DNA of 64,000 nucleotides. Source: Maniola hyperantus (taxonomy: Eukaryota; Arthropoda; Insecta; Lepidoptera; Nymphalidae). The position numbers and the translations under genes were made by a program. Of this stretch, positions 45,801-57,437 are shown one piece after another. Under the pieces are notes generated by a model. The model made no database searches. It had not been told where the DNA came from and worked only from the letters and a program-made list of their open reading frames with translations. Where the stretch lies: the NCBI RefSeq assembly GCF_902806685.2, contig NC_048556.1, positions 9,324,734 through 9,388,733 of the forward strand. Direction: 5' to 3'. Numbering within the stretch: the stretch's first letter is position 1; every line of letters starts with the position of its first letter.

Positions 45801-47252
45801 GGCAAACTCAAACAGACAGTCATATGGAAATTCGAAGAACAACTACCTAACAGCCCTAGCAATGTTCATATTGTTCAGTGGGCTCCACAGCAAAGCATTT
45901 TAGGTAAATATGGGTTCTAATTTATAAAAATAGTTTTTTGATCTGGGCTACTTAGGCGGACAAGTGTCCAGATAGTGGTTGTAAGTAAATAGTTTCATTA
46001 TAGATGACATAATATTATGGATCCGAGACATGGCCGCTAATTAAGTATGATGCACACTGATGCCTCATCAACAGAGTAAACTATCTTCTGCGCAGTGACA
46101 ACCAAAAACTCCTTTACTACTTCTGTATATATATCTATGTAAAACTGTGAGATTATGCCTTTAACATTATTTACAGCACATAAACACTGTGTCCTGTTCA
46201 TCACACACGGTGGTCTTCTCTCAACTACAGAAACAGTGCACTTTGGAGTACCAATAATAGGAATACCAGTTTTTGGTGATCAATTTGTAAACGTAGCGAG
46301 AGCTGTCAAAAAGGGCTTCGCTCTGAGAGTTGATTTGTCTTATATGATAGCTTTAGATCTCGAGATAGCTATAGGAGAAATACTTGATAATCCAAAGTAA
46401 GTACTAATGAATTTAAATTTTAACATGAAATGTATAAAATATGTCCTAGGCTGATACTGTAACTAAATAAAATACGTTACTAAATATGGAAAAAAACCTT
46501 GACTCACTAACTGACTCACCAACGTCCAGCCCAAGCCTTTGGACCTAGAAAGCTGAAATTTTGCAGAGACGTTTCATTTATAATGTAGACAAATGTTCAT
46601 CGGTTTACAATATTTGTTATTGTAAGATTTCTATACTCAGATACATAATATTATTATAATATGCGGTGGTGACTTCGGTCACCTATTATATAGGGATCCA
46701 GGGTACGTTCCTCTAATATTGCAGAGTTTTGAAAAAAGATTAAAAGATTGATTATGCGTGTTCTCCACAATTCAAATGTGGGTGAAGTCTGTCATACCGC
46801 ACTTGGTCAGGTGAACTATGGGACTATTGTCTAAAGTTTAGACATTAGATTTAGACTTTAAACCCTTTTATTTCTGAGAGAAGATCCGTGCTCAGTAGTG
46901 GATCAGCGTTGGGTTAGTCGATATTATGATACTCAAATACACCGGTGACAATAGGCAACCTTGTATAACCCCAAGCTTTTATTCTAGATACACGACGAGG
47001 ATAGAGGAATTGTCTCAGATATACCACGACAGACCAGTGCCACCGGCCAAGGAACTAGTTCATTGGGTAGAGCATGTTGTGAAGACAAGAGGAGCGATAC
47101 ATCTCCGCTCTCCGGCACTCATGGTTCCTTGGTACCAAAAGCTTTACATAGATCTTATTTTAGTTTTACTAATCCTATTTCTAGGTTTGAAATATGCTTT
47201 TGGATACATTAAGAATTGTTTATTTACAAAAAGAAAGGAAAAAGTTAATTAG
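42863..47252 (+). CDS. UGT: UDP-glycosyltransferase, gene 2 of cluster (complete, 8 coding exons)
   Basis: Second complete UGT, predicted ER-lumenal conjugating enzyme. Coding exons: 42863-43015, 43159-43249, 43406-43598, 44024-44221, 45152-45371, 45684-45903, 46177-46396, 46988-47252; lengths equal those of gene 1 exon by exon, total 519 residues. The start is the ATG just after an acceptor (CACTTGCAG, then AAA ATG). Signal peptide MLKKIQCVVLILASLYEVNA; PIPGKSH with His34; UGT signature FITHGGLLSTTETVHFGVP and PVFGDQF; membrane span around YIDLILVLLILFLGLKY; basic tail KRKEKVN. It lies about 2.1 kb downstream of gene 1 and is nearly the same as gene 3 in exons and in introns 4 and 5. The end of exon 8 and the 3' flank resemble gene 1 more than gene 3. 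Its 5' non-coding region holds repeat insertions absent from gene 3. LSK replaces the LPE of gene 1 at the end of exon 5. Confidence 0.94.
43880..43989 (+). repeat. Hel-1 3' end in intron 3 of UGT gene 2
   Basis: CATCCGCTAAGAAAGGATTT to GGCCATAAGCTA. The same scrap lies in gene 3 intron 3 (50,285-50,398), so it predates the duplication. Confidence 0.6.
44396..44552. repeat. Inverted repeat in intron 4 of UGT gene 2
   Basis: CCTGCGATAGTGGAG (44,422-44,436) and CTCCACTATCGCAGG (44,521-44,535), with extended pairing of flanking bases. The same structure is in gene 3 intron 4 at about 50,820-50,970. Confidence 0.6.
45505..45640 (-). repeat. Retrotransposon 3' end remnant in intron 5 of UGT gene 2
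   Basis: Inverted copy of the 42.5-kb remnant; its minus strand reads GNAASILGTTPRG. The same remnant at the same intron position in gene 3 (about 51,925-52,055) shows it was present before the two genes duplicated. Confidence 0.6.
46737..46928 (+). repeat. Degenerate SINE-1 in intron 7 of UGT gene 2
   Basis: GGTGAAGTCTGTCATACCGC and GATCCGTGCTCAGTAGTGGA. A shorter version is in gene 3 intron 7 (about 53,040-53,190). Confidence 0.55.
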
Positions 47253-48612
47253 ATTAAAAGTTATTAATGTTCAAATTCTTGATTAGATATTTGATTATTA
47301 GCCATAATTATATCATAATTAGAGTAAAAATAAAATTTTGTAATTTTCGTTTACAACTAAAGGTCATTGAATATGATGAAAAAAAGGAAACAATGAAAAT
47401 AAATGACATACATACTATGAGATTTTGTTTTAATTATTTCTTATAATAAAGGAGCCCGTCAATTACTGCGCACGAACATATTACTACGAGAATTTTGTAA
47501 ATTACTGAGAAAAATGGTCAGCAATATCACCGCTAGGAAGAATACTTTCTCGGACCATGTTTGATTGACAAACAGTCAAGCTAATTTTTTTATTATTATT
47601 AGAACAACCAACAGAATAATACACATAAAATTTTTACATAATTTAAATCTTAGGTGCTAGGTAATAATTCCATTTGTACAGCTTTTTACTTTAGACTAGA
47701 TAAATTGTACGAGAAAGGTAAATTCATGTTTTAAAATGTTTTTAATTTTATTCGTGGTGGTATTTTTTAAAAGATTTATGAATGTGTGATTGCCGAGGTT
47801 TATCCAGGTGCTGACGAAGACATATTTACCCATAAGTAGGTACTTCCTATTTCTATAAGTGCTGATTACAAAATGAGGTCAGGGCATTAAACCTTTATTG
47901 TAATGAGTATAATTATTTACAAAACTACAATAATATACCTACTACATAGCTGATGGCCGCAACTTCATCGGTGTGGGTTTAGGTTTTTAAAAATCTCTTA
48001 GGTTTTTAAAACTTTTTGAATTTGCTCACTTTACTTGATACTTTGCGTGAATGTATGTTGAAGTCGGGCGAGCTTTGATTTCTAGTTTTTTTTTATTATG
48101 GTCGCAAAACCACTACGTTTTGGAAGTCGGTTTTTTAAGCTTTTTTGTGTATGTAGTCAATGCTTGGTACCTAAAATATCAATTCAACAGCAAAACTTTC
48201 CAAATCCACACGGCTTAGGAGTTCAGCACGTTGTAGCATCAGGATTGAAGAGTTGGGACTTGTAATTCAAAAACAAAGTTTTTGCTCGGCATTTACAATA
48301 TTATTTTACCAAGAACAGTTCCTGAATCTCTACAGTTTAGGAGTGCTGTACCATGCATCATCAGGTTTGAGAAGTTCGGACTTAGAGAGTAATCATGAAG
48401 CCGTTGCTTAAGTATCAATTCACCATCAGAAATTCTCCCGAATCTCCACGGCTTAGGAGTTCAGTACTTTGCAGCATCAGAATTGAGGGATCCGAAGTTC
48501 AAGGGTGTAGTAGATGCTTGACACCAAAAATAATATTGCATCACCCGCAATTGGATCCGCATCAAGTGGATGCGCATACAAAAGCGTTTTTATCTGAACC
48601 TAATCAAAAGAT
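47253..48612 (+). other. Spacer between UGT genes 2 and 3
   Basis: Starts with the gene 2 3' flank (AATAAA-like sites near 47,330 and 47,400). A degenerate Hel-2 end follows at about 47,949-48,025, then a dispersed repeat at about 48,110-48,530 related to one in gene 4 intron 2 near 62,415-62,520. No coding region is recognised. Confidence 0.5.
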
Positions 48613-48860
48613 TGAGCTTATCGTTTTGCTTTTCACTATCATTTCCAATAAAATATAACAGATAATAATACCATAAGAAATGATAATAAATAATAATAGT
48701 GCATAACGTGTGTGATTGTGTTAATGTTATGTCATGTAATAAATATTTAAATAAAGAGTAGGTAGATATTTTATACTGAAACAAAAACGAATAATAAAGT
48801 TATACTTGTAAATATACAGATTTAGTGCGCATTAAAGATAATCGTATAACTTAATATCAA
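48613..48860 (+). promoter_or_regulatory. Conserved 5' non-coding block of UGT gene 3 (possible promoter and non-coding first exon)
   Basis: Counterpart of the block before gene 2, with the same GTGTGTGATTGTGTTAATGT core and further matches on both sides. Here it runs almost directly into the coding exon, without the roughly 550 bp of repeats found in gene 2. Likely promoter and first-exon region by inference only. Confidence 0.4.
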
Positions 48861-48915
48861 ATATAATCAATGAGAAATTCAGAATGAATTCTATAAAGTT
48901 TTCCTGTTGCAGAAA

Positions 48916-51900
48916 ATGTTGAAGAAGATACAGTGCGTGGTGCTAATTCTAGCTTCACTATATGAAGTAAATGCCTACAGATATCTGGTTGTAAGTCCGA
49001 TACCAATCAAAAGCCATGCAATATTGGGAGATGCACTGGTTGACTGTCTAGTTAATGCTGGGCACGAGGTAAATGATGAATGATTCTGCGGTAAGCGATT
49101 CACAGGTCGTTACATTGTAGCTCTACCTGACACTGTTCACATCGAGATGCAACCACTGGGTGAGCACTCTCTATTCCATGGACTCTCATAGTTCCCTTCA
49201 CCTCTGCTACCTCGCGCTGTTGATATAGACCTCGAGATGCAACCACGGTGTGAGTATTCTCTACTCTGTAGTCCCTGACTCTCATAGTTCCCTAGGGCCC
49301 CCTCTGTTGGTCATATAGTATGGTCTACAGCTCTAGCAATTCATTCGATATGGCATATATATGAGTTTAAACCTTATTATGTGCGATCTGGTGTACGCCA
49401 GGGTTCTATCTTAGAGCCCCTATTCTTCCTAATAATAACAGGAAATGCACAGGCAGCGCGTTTTATAAATAAAGTTTTATAAACTAACGGTTTTTGTGGT
49501 AATTTACTTGTTCATTTTCAGGTAACTTATATAACAACATTTGTCCCAGAAAAATTACCATCACAAGTTACTATTATTGATGTTAGTGAAAACATCAAGC
49601 ATCTTCCTACAGGTATGACATTTAATTTAGTAATAAATCCTGGCAAGCCTGGTTCCTATATATGATGTCAACTCTGTCAACTGCTGTCAATCTGTCAAGT
49701 CATTCAATATACAGAAAAATAAAAATCTATAAAATGTGCATGAACTGCAGATGATAATATAATACAGATTAATATATTTTAGATGAAACTTTTAACATAA
49801 CAACAGTTATTGATAACACAAATAAGATCAATTCTATTGTTTATATGATATCAATGATGATGGATATTAGCAAAGCTACAATACAGAACCCAAATGTACA
49901 AAAGTTAATCGCTGATAGAACTCAAAAGTTTGATGCTGTGATTTCGGAATGGATGCTCAATGAGGTCTATGCTGGGTAACTTTATATTTGCATCTTTAAA
50001 AAATCGTTTTTATGGTTCATTCTCATTAAAAGAATAATTATTTAAGAAAAATCGTTCATTAAAGATTGATAAACTATTTATTTCTTCAAGGCAACATAAT
50101 TCACTAATATGTACATATACTTTACTTTATAGTAGCTACACCTGGATAAGATAACATCTTGATATGGACTGATAGAATGGTGATCACAATCAATCGTCAA
50201 CAGTCAAGTTACAGAGACTATAAGAGTCCTACACAGCTCCTCTGTGAAACTAATTACTGCAAAAAGAAGAAGGAAATCATCACTTATATTATAAGTTGTG
50301 TCGTAGACATCCGTTAAGAAAGGATTTTTAATAATTCAACCCCTAAAGGGGTTTGAAATTTGTATAGTCCACGCGAACGAAGTTGCGGGCATAAGCTATT
50401 TAATTACATAACATGGTGTTTTTATTTTGCAGATTTGCGGGAATTTTTAACTGTCCTTTAATTTGGTTCTCGTCAGTAGAACCTCATTGGGGGATATTGC
50501 AACTAGTAGATGAGTTACCTAACCCTGCGTATACGGCCAGTTTATCATCTGATTACGTCCCTCCTTTGACGTTCAAGCAACGAGTCACTGAATTGTACTA
50601 TCAAATTACGGAAAGGCTCATAAAAATTTTGTATGTATAATGTGGCCGATTCTCTTGTACAAAATCTCTAAACTAAACTAAATTGACAAGTATAAATCTA
50701 GTGCTACCTTTTTCTGCAAGCGACATTATGAAAGAGATAACAATAGATTTAGACGTGTCATTTTAGTTTAGTCTAGAGATTGTGTACAACGGAATTAGCC
50801 CCACTGTATAGGCATAACGCATAACAGAGGAGGATCCTGCGATAGTGGAGCTGCAGTGCGAGAAGGTTGTGATGACGCAACACGAAAGCTCAGTAATTCT
50901 TCAACTTGTGGAAACTATAACCCCTCCTTCACCGCTCCACTATCGCAGGAGCTTACGAAGTTATGCACTATATCCATAATTCAACAAGACTTCAAATAAT
51001 AATTGGATCCAGTTATGCCAAAATGTACGAAGTGCAAGTCACATTGCATTGATTTCGAAAAATTACGTTTTTTTGTTCACTTTAGGCACACGCTTAACCA
51101 CAATCATACCTGATTGAAAGTGATAAAGTGGCCTAAGAGGCAGTGATATGATATCTAGGAGAAGACTCATTTACCTAGAAGATGCCTATTCACTCTTGTT
51201 CGAAAGATGCCCGGATTGTAAACGGACCTTTGCCTATGAGGAATGATGACATAAGGATGGAAACTCGCCCAACACGTCTTGCAGTACGCTAATCTAATAT
51301 TCTATATCTAGGAGTACGATGGCGAAAATATACGTTTATTAAAGTCAGACTTTTGCCTACGCATGATCCAAATGTAATTATGCTTTTTGATTTGAGTTTT
51401 GATACATTCTTAGCGTGTTTATGTAATTATTTAGTATTTCCCAATATTTTAAGTTTATTAACTAACTTTATGTCAATGTGTGGGTTGGTATATTAGGGCA
51501 TAATTGGATCCAATTTACCATAGATCAATTTTAACACAATGTTTTTGCTACAATGTTTTTTTGCAGTTGGATATCTGGCCTTGAACATAGTATATACAAT
51601 AATTTGTTTGTACCGGTTATCCGTGACAGACATAATTCTGTGCCACCTTTTGAAATATTAAGGTATAATGCGTCTTTGATTTTGAGCAACTCACATTTAT
51701 CTATGAGTACCGCTGCAAAATTACCACCTAACGTTATTTATATAGGAGGATATCATATTAAATCTAACGTAAAGCCTTTACCTAAGGTAATTTTATACGT
51801 TGTTTCTATTCGATGAATTTAATGAAACTTATTTAAAAATTAAATAGATATATTTTTTATGGTTATTAAAAATGTTACAATAAAACTTAAAGCTAGCCTT

Positions 51901-53511
51901 ATCTAATTACTGTATAAATGTTGCCCACGTGGGGTGGTACCAAGAATACTGGCTGCATTACCGCACTAGACAGCCAGAGGTGATTCTTTGCGCAAAAAAT
52001 GAGTCAGCCCTTCTGTCACCAGATGAGGCTTTTAACCGCGGTGAAATGATTCATAAAAGTTTAGCACTAAATTAAATATTGTATTTTTATATTTCAAGGA
52101 TCTGCAACAACTTATGGATATTGCCAAGCATGGCGTGATTTACTTTAGTATGGGTTCAACTTTAAGAAGTAAAAATTTCCCAGATGATGTCAAGAAAGAA
52201 CTGTTGAAAATGTTTGGCAAACTTAAACAGACGGTCATATGGAAATTCGAAGAACAACTACCTAACAGCCCTAGCAATGTTCATATTGTTCAGTGGGCTC
52301 CACAGCAAAGCATTTTAGGTAAATATGGGTTCTAATTTATAAAAATAGTTTTTTGATCTGGGCTACTTAGGCGGACAAGTGTCCAGATAGTGGTTGTAAG
52401 TATGAATAGTTTCATTATAATTATATGACATAATATTATGGATCCGAGACATGGCCGCTAACTAAGTATGATGCACACTGATGCCTCATCAACAGAGTAA
52501 ACTATCTTCTGCGCAGTGACAACCAAAAACTCCTTTACTACTTCTGTATCTATATCTATGTAAAACTGTGAGATTATGCCTTTAACATTATTTACAGCAC
52601 ATAAAAACTGTATCCTGTTTATCACACACGGTGGTCTTCTCTCAACTACAGAAACAGTGCACTTTGGAGTACCAATAATAGGAATACCAGTTTTTGGTGA
52701 TCAATTTGTAAACGTAGCGAGAGCTGTCAAAAAGGGCTTCGCTCTGAGAGTTGATTTGTCTTATACGATAGCTTCAGATCTCGAGATAGCTATAGGAGAA
52801 ATACTTAATAATCCAAAGTAAGTACTTTAATTTTTAACTGTAACTAAATGAAATACGTTACTAAATATGACAAAAAAGCTTGACTGACTGACTGACTCAT
52901 CAACGTCCAGCCAAAGCTTTTTTGGACCTAGAAACCTGAAATTTTGCACACAGGTTTCATTTATAATGTGGACGGAAGCCTCAAGCGGTCATCGGCTTAC
53001 AATATTTCTTATTGAAATGTTTGAATAGTCAAATACATCCATAATTTTGTCATATCGCACATGGTCAGGGGAACTATGGGACTATTGTCTAAAGTTCAGA
53101 CGATAGGGTTTAAACTCTAAACCCTTTTCTTTCTGAGAGAAGATTTGTGCTCAGTAGTGGATCAGCGTTGCGATAGTCGATATTATAATACTCAAATGGA
53201 ACGGTGACAATAGGCAACCTTGTATAACCCCAAGCTTTTATTCTAGATACACGACGAGGATAGCGGAATTGTCTCAGATATACCACGACAGACCTGTGCC
53301 ACCGGCCAAGGAACTAGTTCATTGGGTAGAACATGTTGTGAAGACAAGAGGAGCGATACACCTCCGCTCTCCAGCGCTCATGGTCCCCTGGTACCAAAAG
53401 CTTTACATCGATCTAATTTTAGGTACAGTCGTCATTGTTTTAGTTTCAAAATATGTTCTTAAATTCATACACAGTATTTTATTTATGAAAAGAAAAGAAA
53501 AAGTTAATTAG
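48916..53511 (+). CDS. UGT: UDP-glycosyltransferase, gene 3 of cluster (complete, 8 coding exons)
   Basis: Third complete UGT, close duplicate of gene 2. Coding exons: 48916-49068, 49522-49612, 49783-49975, 50433-50630, 51567-51786, 52099-52318, 52598-52817, 53247-53511; same exon lengths and phases, 519 residues. The start ATG follows an acceptor (CCTGTTGCAG, then AAA ATG). Signal peptide as in gene 2. UGT signature FITHGGLLSTTETVHFGVP and DQF are intact, and the tail KRKEKVN is kept. Oddities: the motif before the catalytic His reads PIPIKSH instead of PIPGKSH (Gly31 to Ile); the membrane segment after LIL differs from genes 1 and 2; intron 1 is about 310 bp longer than in gene 2 and contains a reverse-transcriptase scrap. 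No disabling mutation is visible, so it should be functional unless the Gly31 change matters. Confidence 0.93.
49119..49440 (+). mobile_element. Extra block in intron 1 of UGT gene 3 with a reverse-transcriptase scrap
   Basis: About 310 bp absent from intron 1 of gene 2. It contains two imperfect direct repeats (about 49,138-49,200 and 49,230-49,300, sharing CATCGAGATGCAACCAC-like and GACTCTCATAGTTCCCT). At about 49,377-49,438 a frame reads YYVRSGVRQGSILEPLFFL, the RT motif around QGS. Likely part of a LINE inserted after the gene duplication. Confidence 0.6.
50285..50398 (+). repeat. Hel-1 3' end in intron 3 of UGT gene 3
   Basis: Orthologous copy of the scrap in gene 2 intron 3, with a small deletion. 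Confidence 0.6.
51925..52055 (-). repeat. Retrotransposon 3' end remnant in intron 5 of UGT gene 3
   Basis: Orthologous position and near-identical sequence to the remnant in gene 2 intron 5, inherited through the duplication. Confidence 0.6.
53040..53190 (+). repeat. Degenerate SINE-1 in intron 7 of UGT gene 3
   Basis: Same insertion as in gene 2 intron 7, with a deletion of its left part. Confidence 0.55.
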
Positions 53512-54065
53512 TTCATATACTTATTAAAATAAAGTACCTACGTGTGTCGTGTTTTTATAATAGGTACCATAATTATTCTATAAATAGTTTGTAACAATTG
53601 AAGATAAACGACACAAAAAAACAATAAAAAGATTATAATGACAATGTGATTTTTTTTTAATTATTTCTCATCATACAATAAGACATATCAATATATTTAA
53701 ATTACAAAAAATTTCATAATAAGCACTGACTATTTATATACTTCGTAGTTTTTTGCTAAAAGTTTGCTAATAATTGATTGTATCTACAACATAAATAGCA
53801 AGGAAATGGTTCTAACTTAGTGATACGGTGTTAGGTAAAAAACAAATACGAAGTGTAAAGTGATGTAATTCGACTAATTTTATATTACGTGTGACGAATA
53901 ATACTTACTATTTCAATTTATTTCTGAATATTTTATACTCAGTTAGGTACCTAGTTGATTGATTTACCCATGACCTCGATTACAAAACCCAGATTCGTTT
54001 TTAACAAGGTTAAGGTTTTTTTTAATAACTTTTATAAGCTTGCAAGAAAACATTGCAATCGGGAC
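53512..54065. other. 3' flank of UGT gene 3
   Basis: AATAAA sites occur soon after the stop (about 53,527 and 53,622). A weak match to the gene 1 and 2 3' flanks is at about 53,600-53,670 (TTTTTAATTATTTCTCAT). No gene. Confidence 0.4.
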
Positions 54066-54817
54066 TACATATTTAGGTGCAAATAATGCATCTTTATAAA
54101 AGTCTTATTCGCAGTATCCTAGAATATGGTGCCCCAGTTTGGTCCCCTTACCAGAAAACGTATGCCGACGCCGTTGAATCCGTGCAAAGACGTTTCTTAC
54201 GAAGACTTCTCTTTAAATTCAATAGAAAGCTTGTCAATTCCTCTTATGAAGACAAGTTAAAATATTTTAAACTCGATTCTCTATGCTTGCGCCGTATGCT
54301 ACTTGATACAATCCTACTGCATAAAATTATCAACAATCAAACGGATACCACACTTTTGTCAAAAATAGGTCTAAATTGTAAAATCCCAAAACGAGCAACT
54401 CGCACTTACAACGTATTTCCAACTAAGCCCTGCCGCACTGTTTTTGCGACGCACTCTTTCCTCAATCGCATTTGTCATCAATTTAATACGCTTCATCAGA
54501 AAGATCGACAGCTAAATATTTTTAATTCTACGACAACCTGCTTTCGTCGTAACGTCATTATCTCCCTACGAAAGGGAGCTAATTAATCAGTTTGTAATGA
54601 GACTTAACCGATTTAACGTGCTAATTCCTTATTACATTTTGCTTTACTTTACTGCCTTTTAAAGTCATAACATCATTGTACCTAAATCTTTTGTACTAGC
54701 CAGTTGTTAATGTTTATGCTATGTGTCCTTTAGTTATAAATCCTTTTGTATGTAAATACTTGTGTATGTGTAAATGTTGTTGGTTAGTCAAATAAAAAAA
54801 ATAAAAAAAATACATAT
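54066..54817 (+). mobile_element. 5'-truncated LINE (Jockey/CR1-like) with A-rich tail
   Basis: A 738-bp insertion (54,073-54,810) between direct repeats TACATAT (54,066-54,072 and 54,811-54,817). The frame ending at 54,586 (about 169 residues) reads LYKSLIRSILEYGAPVWSP and VESVQRRFLRRL, the usual region after the RT domain of Jockey-type LINEs. It is followed by about 200 bp of 3' UTR and a tail of AAATAA units. Only the C-terminal part is present; a dead-on-arrival copy. Confidence 0.8.
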
Positions 54818-54993
54818 AATGTCAGTGCGTCGCCGTTCTTTATTAGAATTTTTGTCTATAAGAATTTGGTGGATACACTAACGTGTAGATAACGTATAAG
54901 ATCTAACGTATAACGTATAGATAACGATACCAAAATTATTAATTTGATGATTTTAATTTATCGATATTTCGACTTAGTTGCATGTATCACAAC

Positions 54994-55275
54994 GGGACTG
55001 TACGCTTACTACGAGATTTTATGTTACACCAACGTTGATAGTATTTGAGTATCGAAACACTTCCACGTTATAGTAAACTGTTTTATAGCTCAAGTTTGAC
55101 TACACATCTACAGCCAGCGTTGAAATGAAACGTTGCGAAATTAAAATCAGTGGTATTGAATTTTTGACTTCAATTCATGGCTCTTTAGGTCCATTTTACT
55201 TTGATGGTATTGTGTTTCGACTCGAATTCTAGCAACGTTTGGTGAGACGTGAAATCTTATACTAAGCATACTGCT
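54994..55275. mobile_element. MITE-3 copy, diverged
   Basis: Left arm ACTACGAGATTTTATGTTAC, interior TTGACTTCAATTCATGGCTC, right arm GGTGAGACGTGAAATCTTAT. Confidence 0.65.
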
Positions 55276-55450
55276 ATGTCGCGAGCGATGAAGTTTGAGC
55301 TCTCATGGGCAGTACGGAACTACCTTTCTTGTTCTTTTCGCTGGAACTTCACGTTCCGGTAAAATACACTTACAACGTCAAATTATTAACTTTGGACGTC
55401 GTACTATGCTGCTATGGTTTTCAAAATTCTACTACCGGATTGGACACTAA
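55255..55450 (+). repeat. Uninterrupted copy of the repeat that hosts the LTR-like insertion
   Basis: TTGTTCTTTTCGCTGGAACT, then CTATGCTG and ATTCTACTACCGGATTGG, matching in order the sequence on both sides of 11,129-20,165 (reverse orientation). Confidence 0.6.
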
Positions 55451-55474
55451 CGTGTGTCTTGATCATACATCGCA

Positions 55475-55580
55475 ATCGTCATCTTTGTCCAATGACGTCC
55501 ATTGCTGGACGCAGGTTACTTGAAGGTATTTCCACACTTTGCGGTCTCTTACTGCTTTGTTCCAGCTCCATACGACTTGA
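55475..55580 (-). repeat. RTE-like LINE 3' end, short degenerate copy
   Basis: Contains GACGTCCATTGCTGGACGCA and a diverged continuation of the same family. Confidence 0.5.
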
Positions 55581-55864
55581 TGTATGATGTATTTTTTAAT
55601 ACAACAACAACGCAATATTAGTTAAAATCAAAAAATAAAAAAGCCAAAGAATAAAAGGTACTTATAAGTTGAAACGGGGGAATAGAAATTGCGAAAATAA
55701 ACTCGCTAACTACATTTCGAAGTTGTAGCGAATTGTCATCTCGGGAACGCTAAATTAAATACGAGTTTCTCGCTTCATAAACTTGAAACTTCCGGCAACT
55801 TGAGTTGTCATCTTAATTTATAAATGTTCATTTAAGTTACAAACATTAGTAAGTTTCTTAATGG

Positions 55865-56150
55865 AACGAGTTGTCATCATGTCGTCCGAAGATATTATAA
55901 GGTATCGAAATTTTTTAATAAGTTAAAGTGATCTTGTAAAGTGGTGATAATAAAAAGAATACCTGGCTTTGTTGTGGGCTCTTCTCAGACCTGAGCGCAT
56001 TTGGAACCCTCGTAGCTTTAATTTTTAAGTTCGCGTAAAAATTATCACCACTATAATAGGTATCATTTTACAAATGCAACAACTTACTTTCAAAAAGTGT
56101 AATTTATTAGCTATTTTGAATAAACTACTTGATTTGATTTGAATGACTAT
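55865..56150 (+). repeat. LINE 3' end-like repeat (plus copy)
   Basis: Contains TGGGCTCTTCTCAGACC, then ACTATAATAGG and a tail TTTGAATAAACTACTTGATTTG. Part of it recurs inverted at about 57,650-57,800. Confidence 0.45.
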
Positions 56151-56760
56151 ACAGCGTGTTTTTTTTTAAATGGGAAGTATGGAGAAATCCAAAACTATAG
56201 CCGATTTTTACAGGGAAACTGTCTTAGGAACAATTAAGTAGGTCTTCTTTTGTGAAAACAATCTTAACATAGTCGTACCTACTCCTAGCACAAGCTTCAC
56301 GGTTAATTGGAGAGGAAAGTGGAATGTAAGTCAATGGCTAATATTCTATTTTAAATAACCTACACTGGCAGGCATCAAATAAAGGCTATCAAACGACTAG
56401 GTATGTGACATGGGCCGTCATGGCAAAGAGTTTTAATATTTAAAACTCTTCGATTTACGTCACCCCTTGTGATCAAATATCTAATATTTTGACAGATGCT
56501 GATTCAGGATCCAATAGAGAGCTCACTCACTCTAGTTCACTCTGCTCTAACAACGGCAACTCTCTGTTACAAAGAATGAAAGGACAATTACTGTCTGAAA
56601 GTTTTCTTTTATTGTTTTTCTTATCTTTAAAGTTTCGCTTGACTCTGTGAGGTCTCGAGCACAGAATTCTAAATAAAATAATGGTAAGTTTAAGCTATCA
56701 TATTACGATTATTAGGGTTCCGTAGTACAAATAATAAACCGTGCGAACCTGCGAGCCAAT

Positions 56761-57127
56761 ATACAGAATGTAATAATTAGAACGCTAGCAAAATCTTAAC
56801 GCTATTATTAATTTATTATACTACCTACACACAATCCAATACCAATAACCATTTAACTTATACTTGTAGTTTTAGCGATTTAGTATTTTTAAAACCCGTA
56901 ATGTATAGCGTGCAAAACTCGGCGTCACTGACCCACCTACGACGCGGCATTGACCCCGCCGCACCTATCTACGCAACGTCAGATGTTTTATTTGCAATAA
57001 ATTGCAACTATTAAAAATACAAGTTTTTTTTGCCTATTTGTGGTATCATAATAGTAATCATTAGTAGTATCCTTTATTAGTATTACATGTCTTAGTTTTT
57101 ACTAGCATTCCAATTACACCCTGTATA
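56761..57127. mobile_element. MITE-5 copy
   Basis: Left TATACAGAATGTAATAATTA and GAACGCTAGCAAAA, right AGCATTCCAATTACACCCTG; interior is in the opposite sense to the 36.8-kb copy. Confidence 0.7.
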
Positions 57128-57200
57128 TTACATCGAACTGCTTTTGCTCTCCTTTCCCTTTCCACATCGAGGTCGTTCTTTAAATACTCAGTTACAACAT

Positions 57201-57437
57201 ACATCACACAAAAAAAATTAAATTGTGGTCATGAACTAACAATTAGTATTTTCAATTTTCGAAGTAAATCAAGTGGGATATCATATGAAAGGGCTTCATT
57301 TGTGCATTCTAAAACAGATTTTTATTTATTTGTACATGCATCATAGTTTTTGAATTATTTTGCAAAATGTCGAAAAAATACGACTGTAGTACGGGACCCT
57401 CGTTGCGCGAGCCTGACTCGCACTTGGTCGGTTTTTT
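57201..57437 (-). repeat. Rep-A copy, half length
   Basis: Starts at ACATCACACAAAAAAAATT and ends GCACTTGGTCGGTTTTTT. Confidence 0.7.

Noticed and set aside
49100..49285. 61-codon minus-strand frame in UGT gene 3 intron 1
   Set aside because: Lies in the repeated insertion; no motif.
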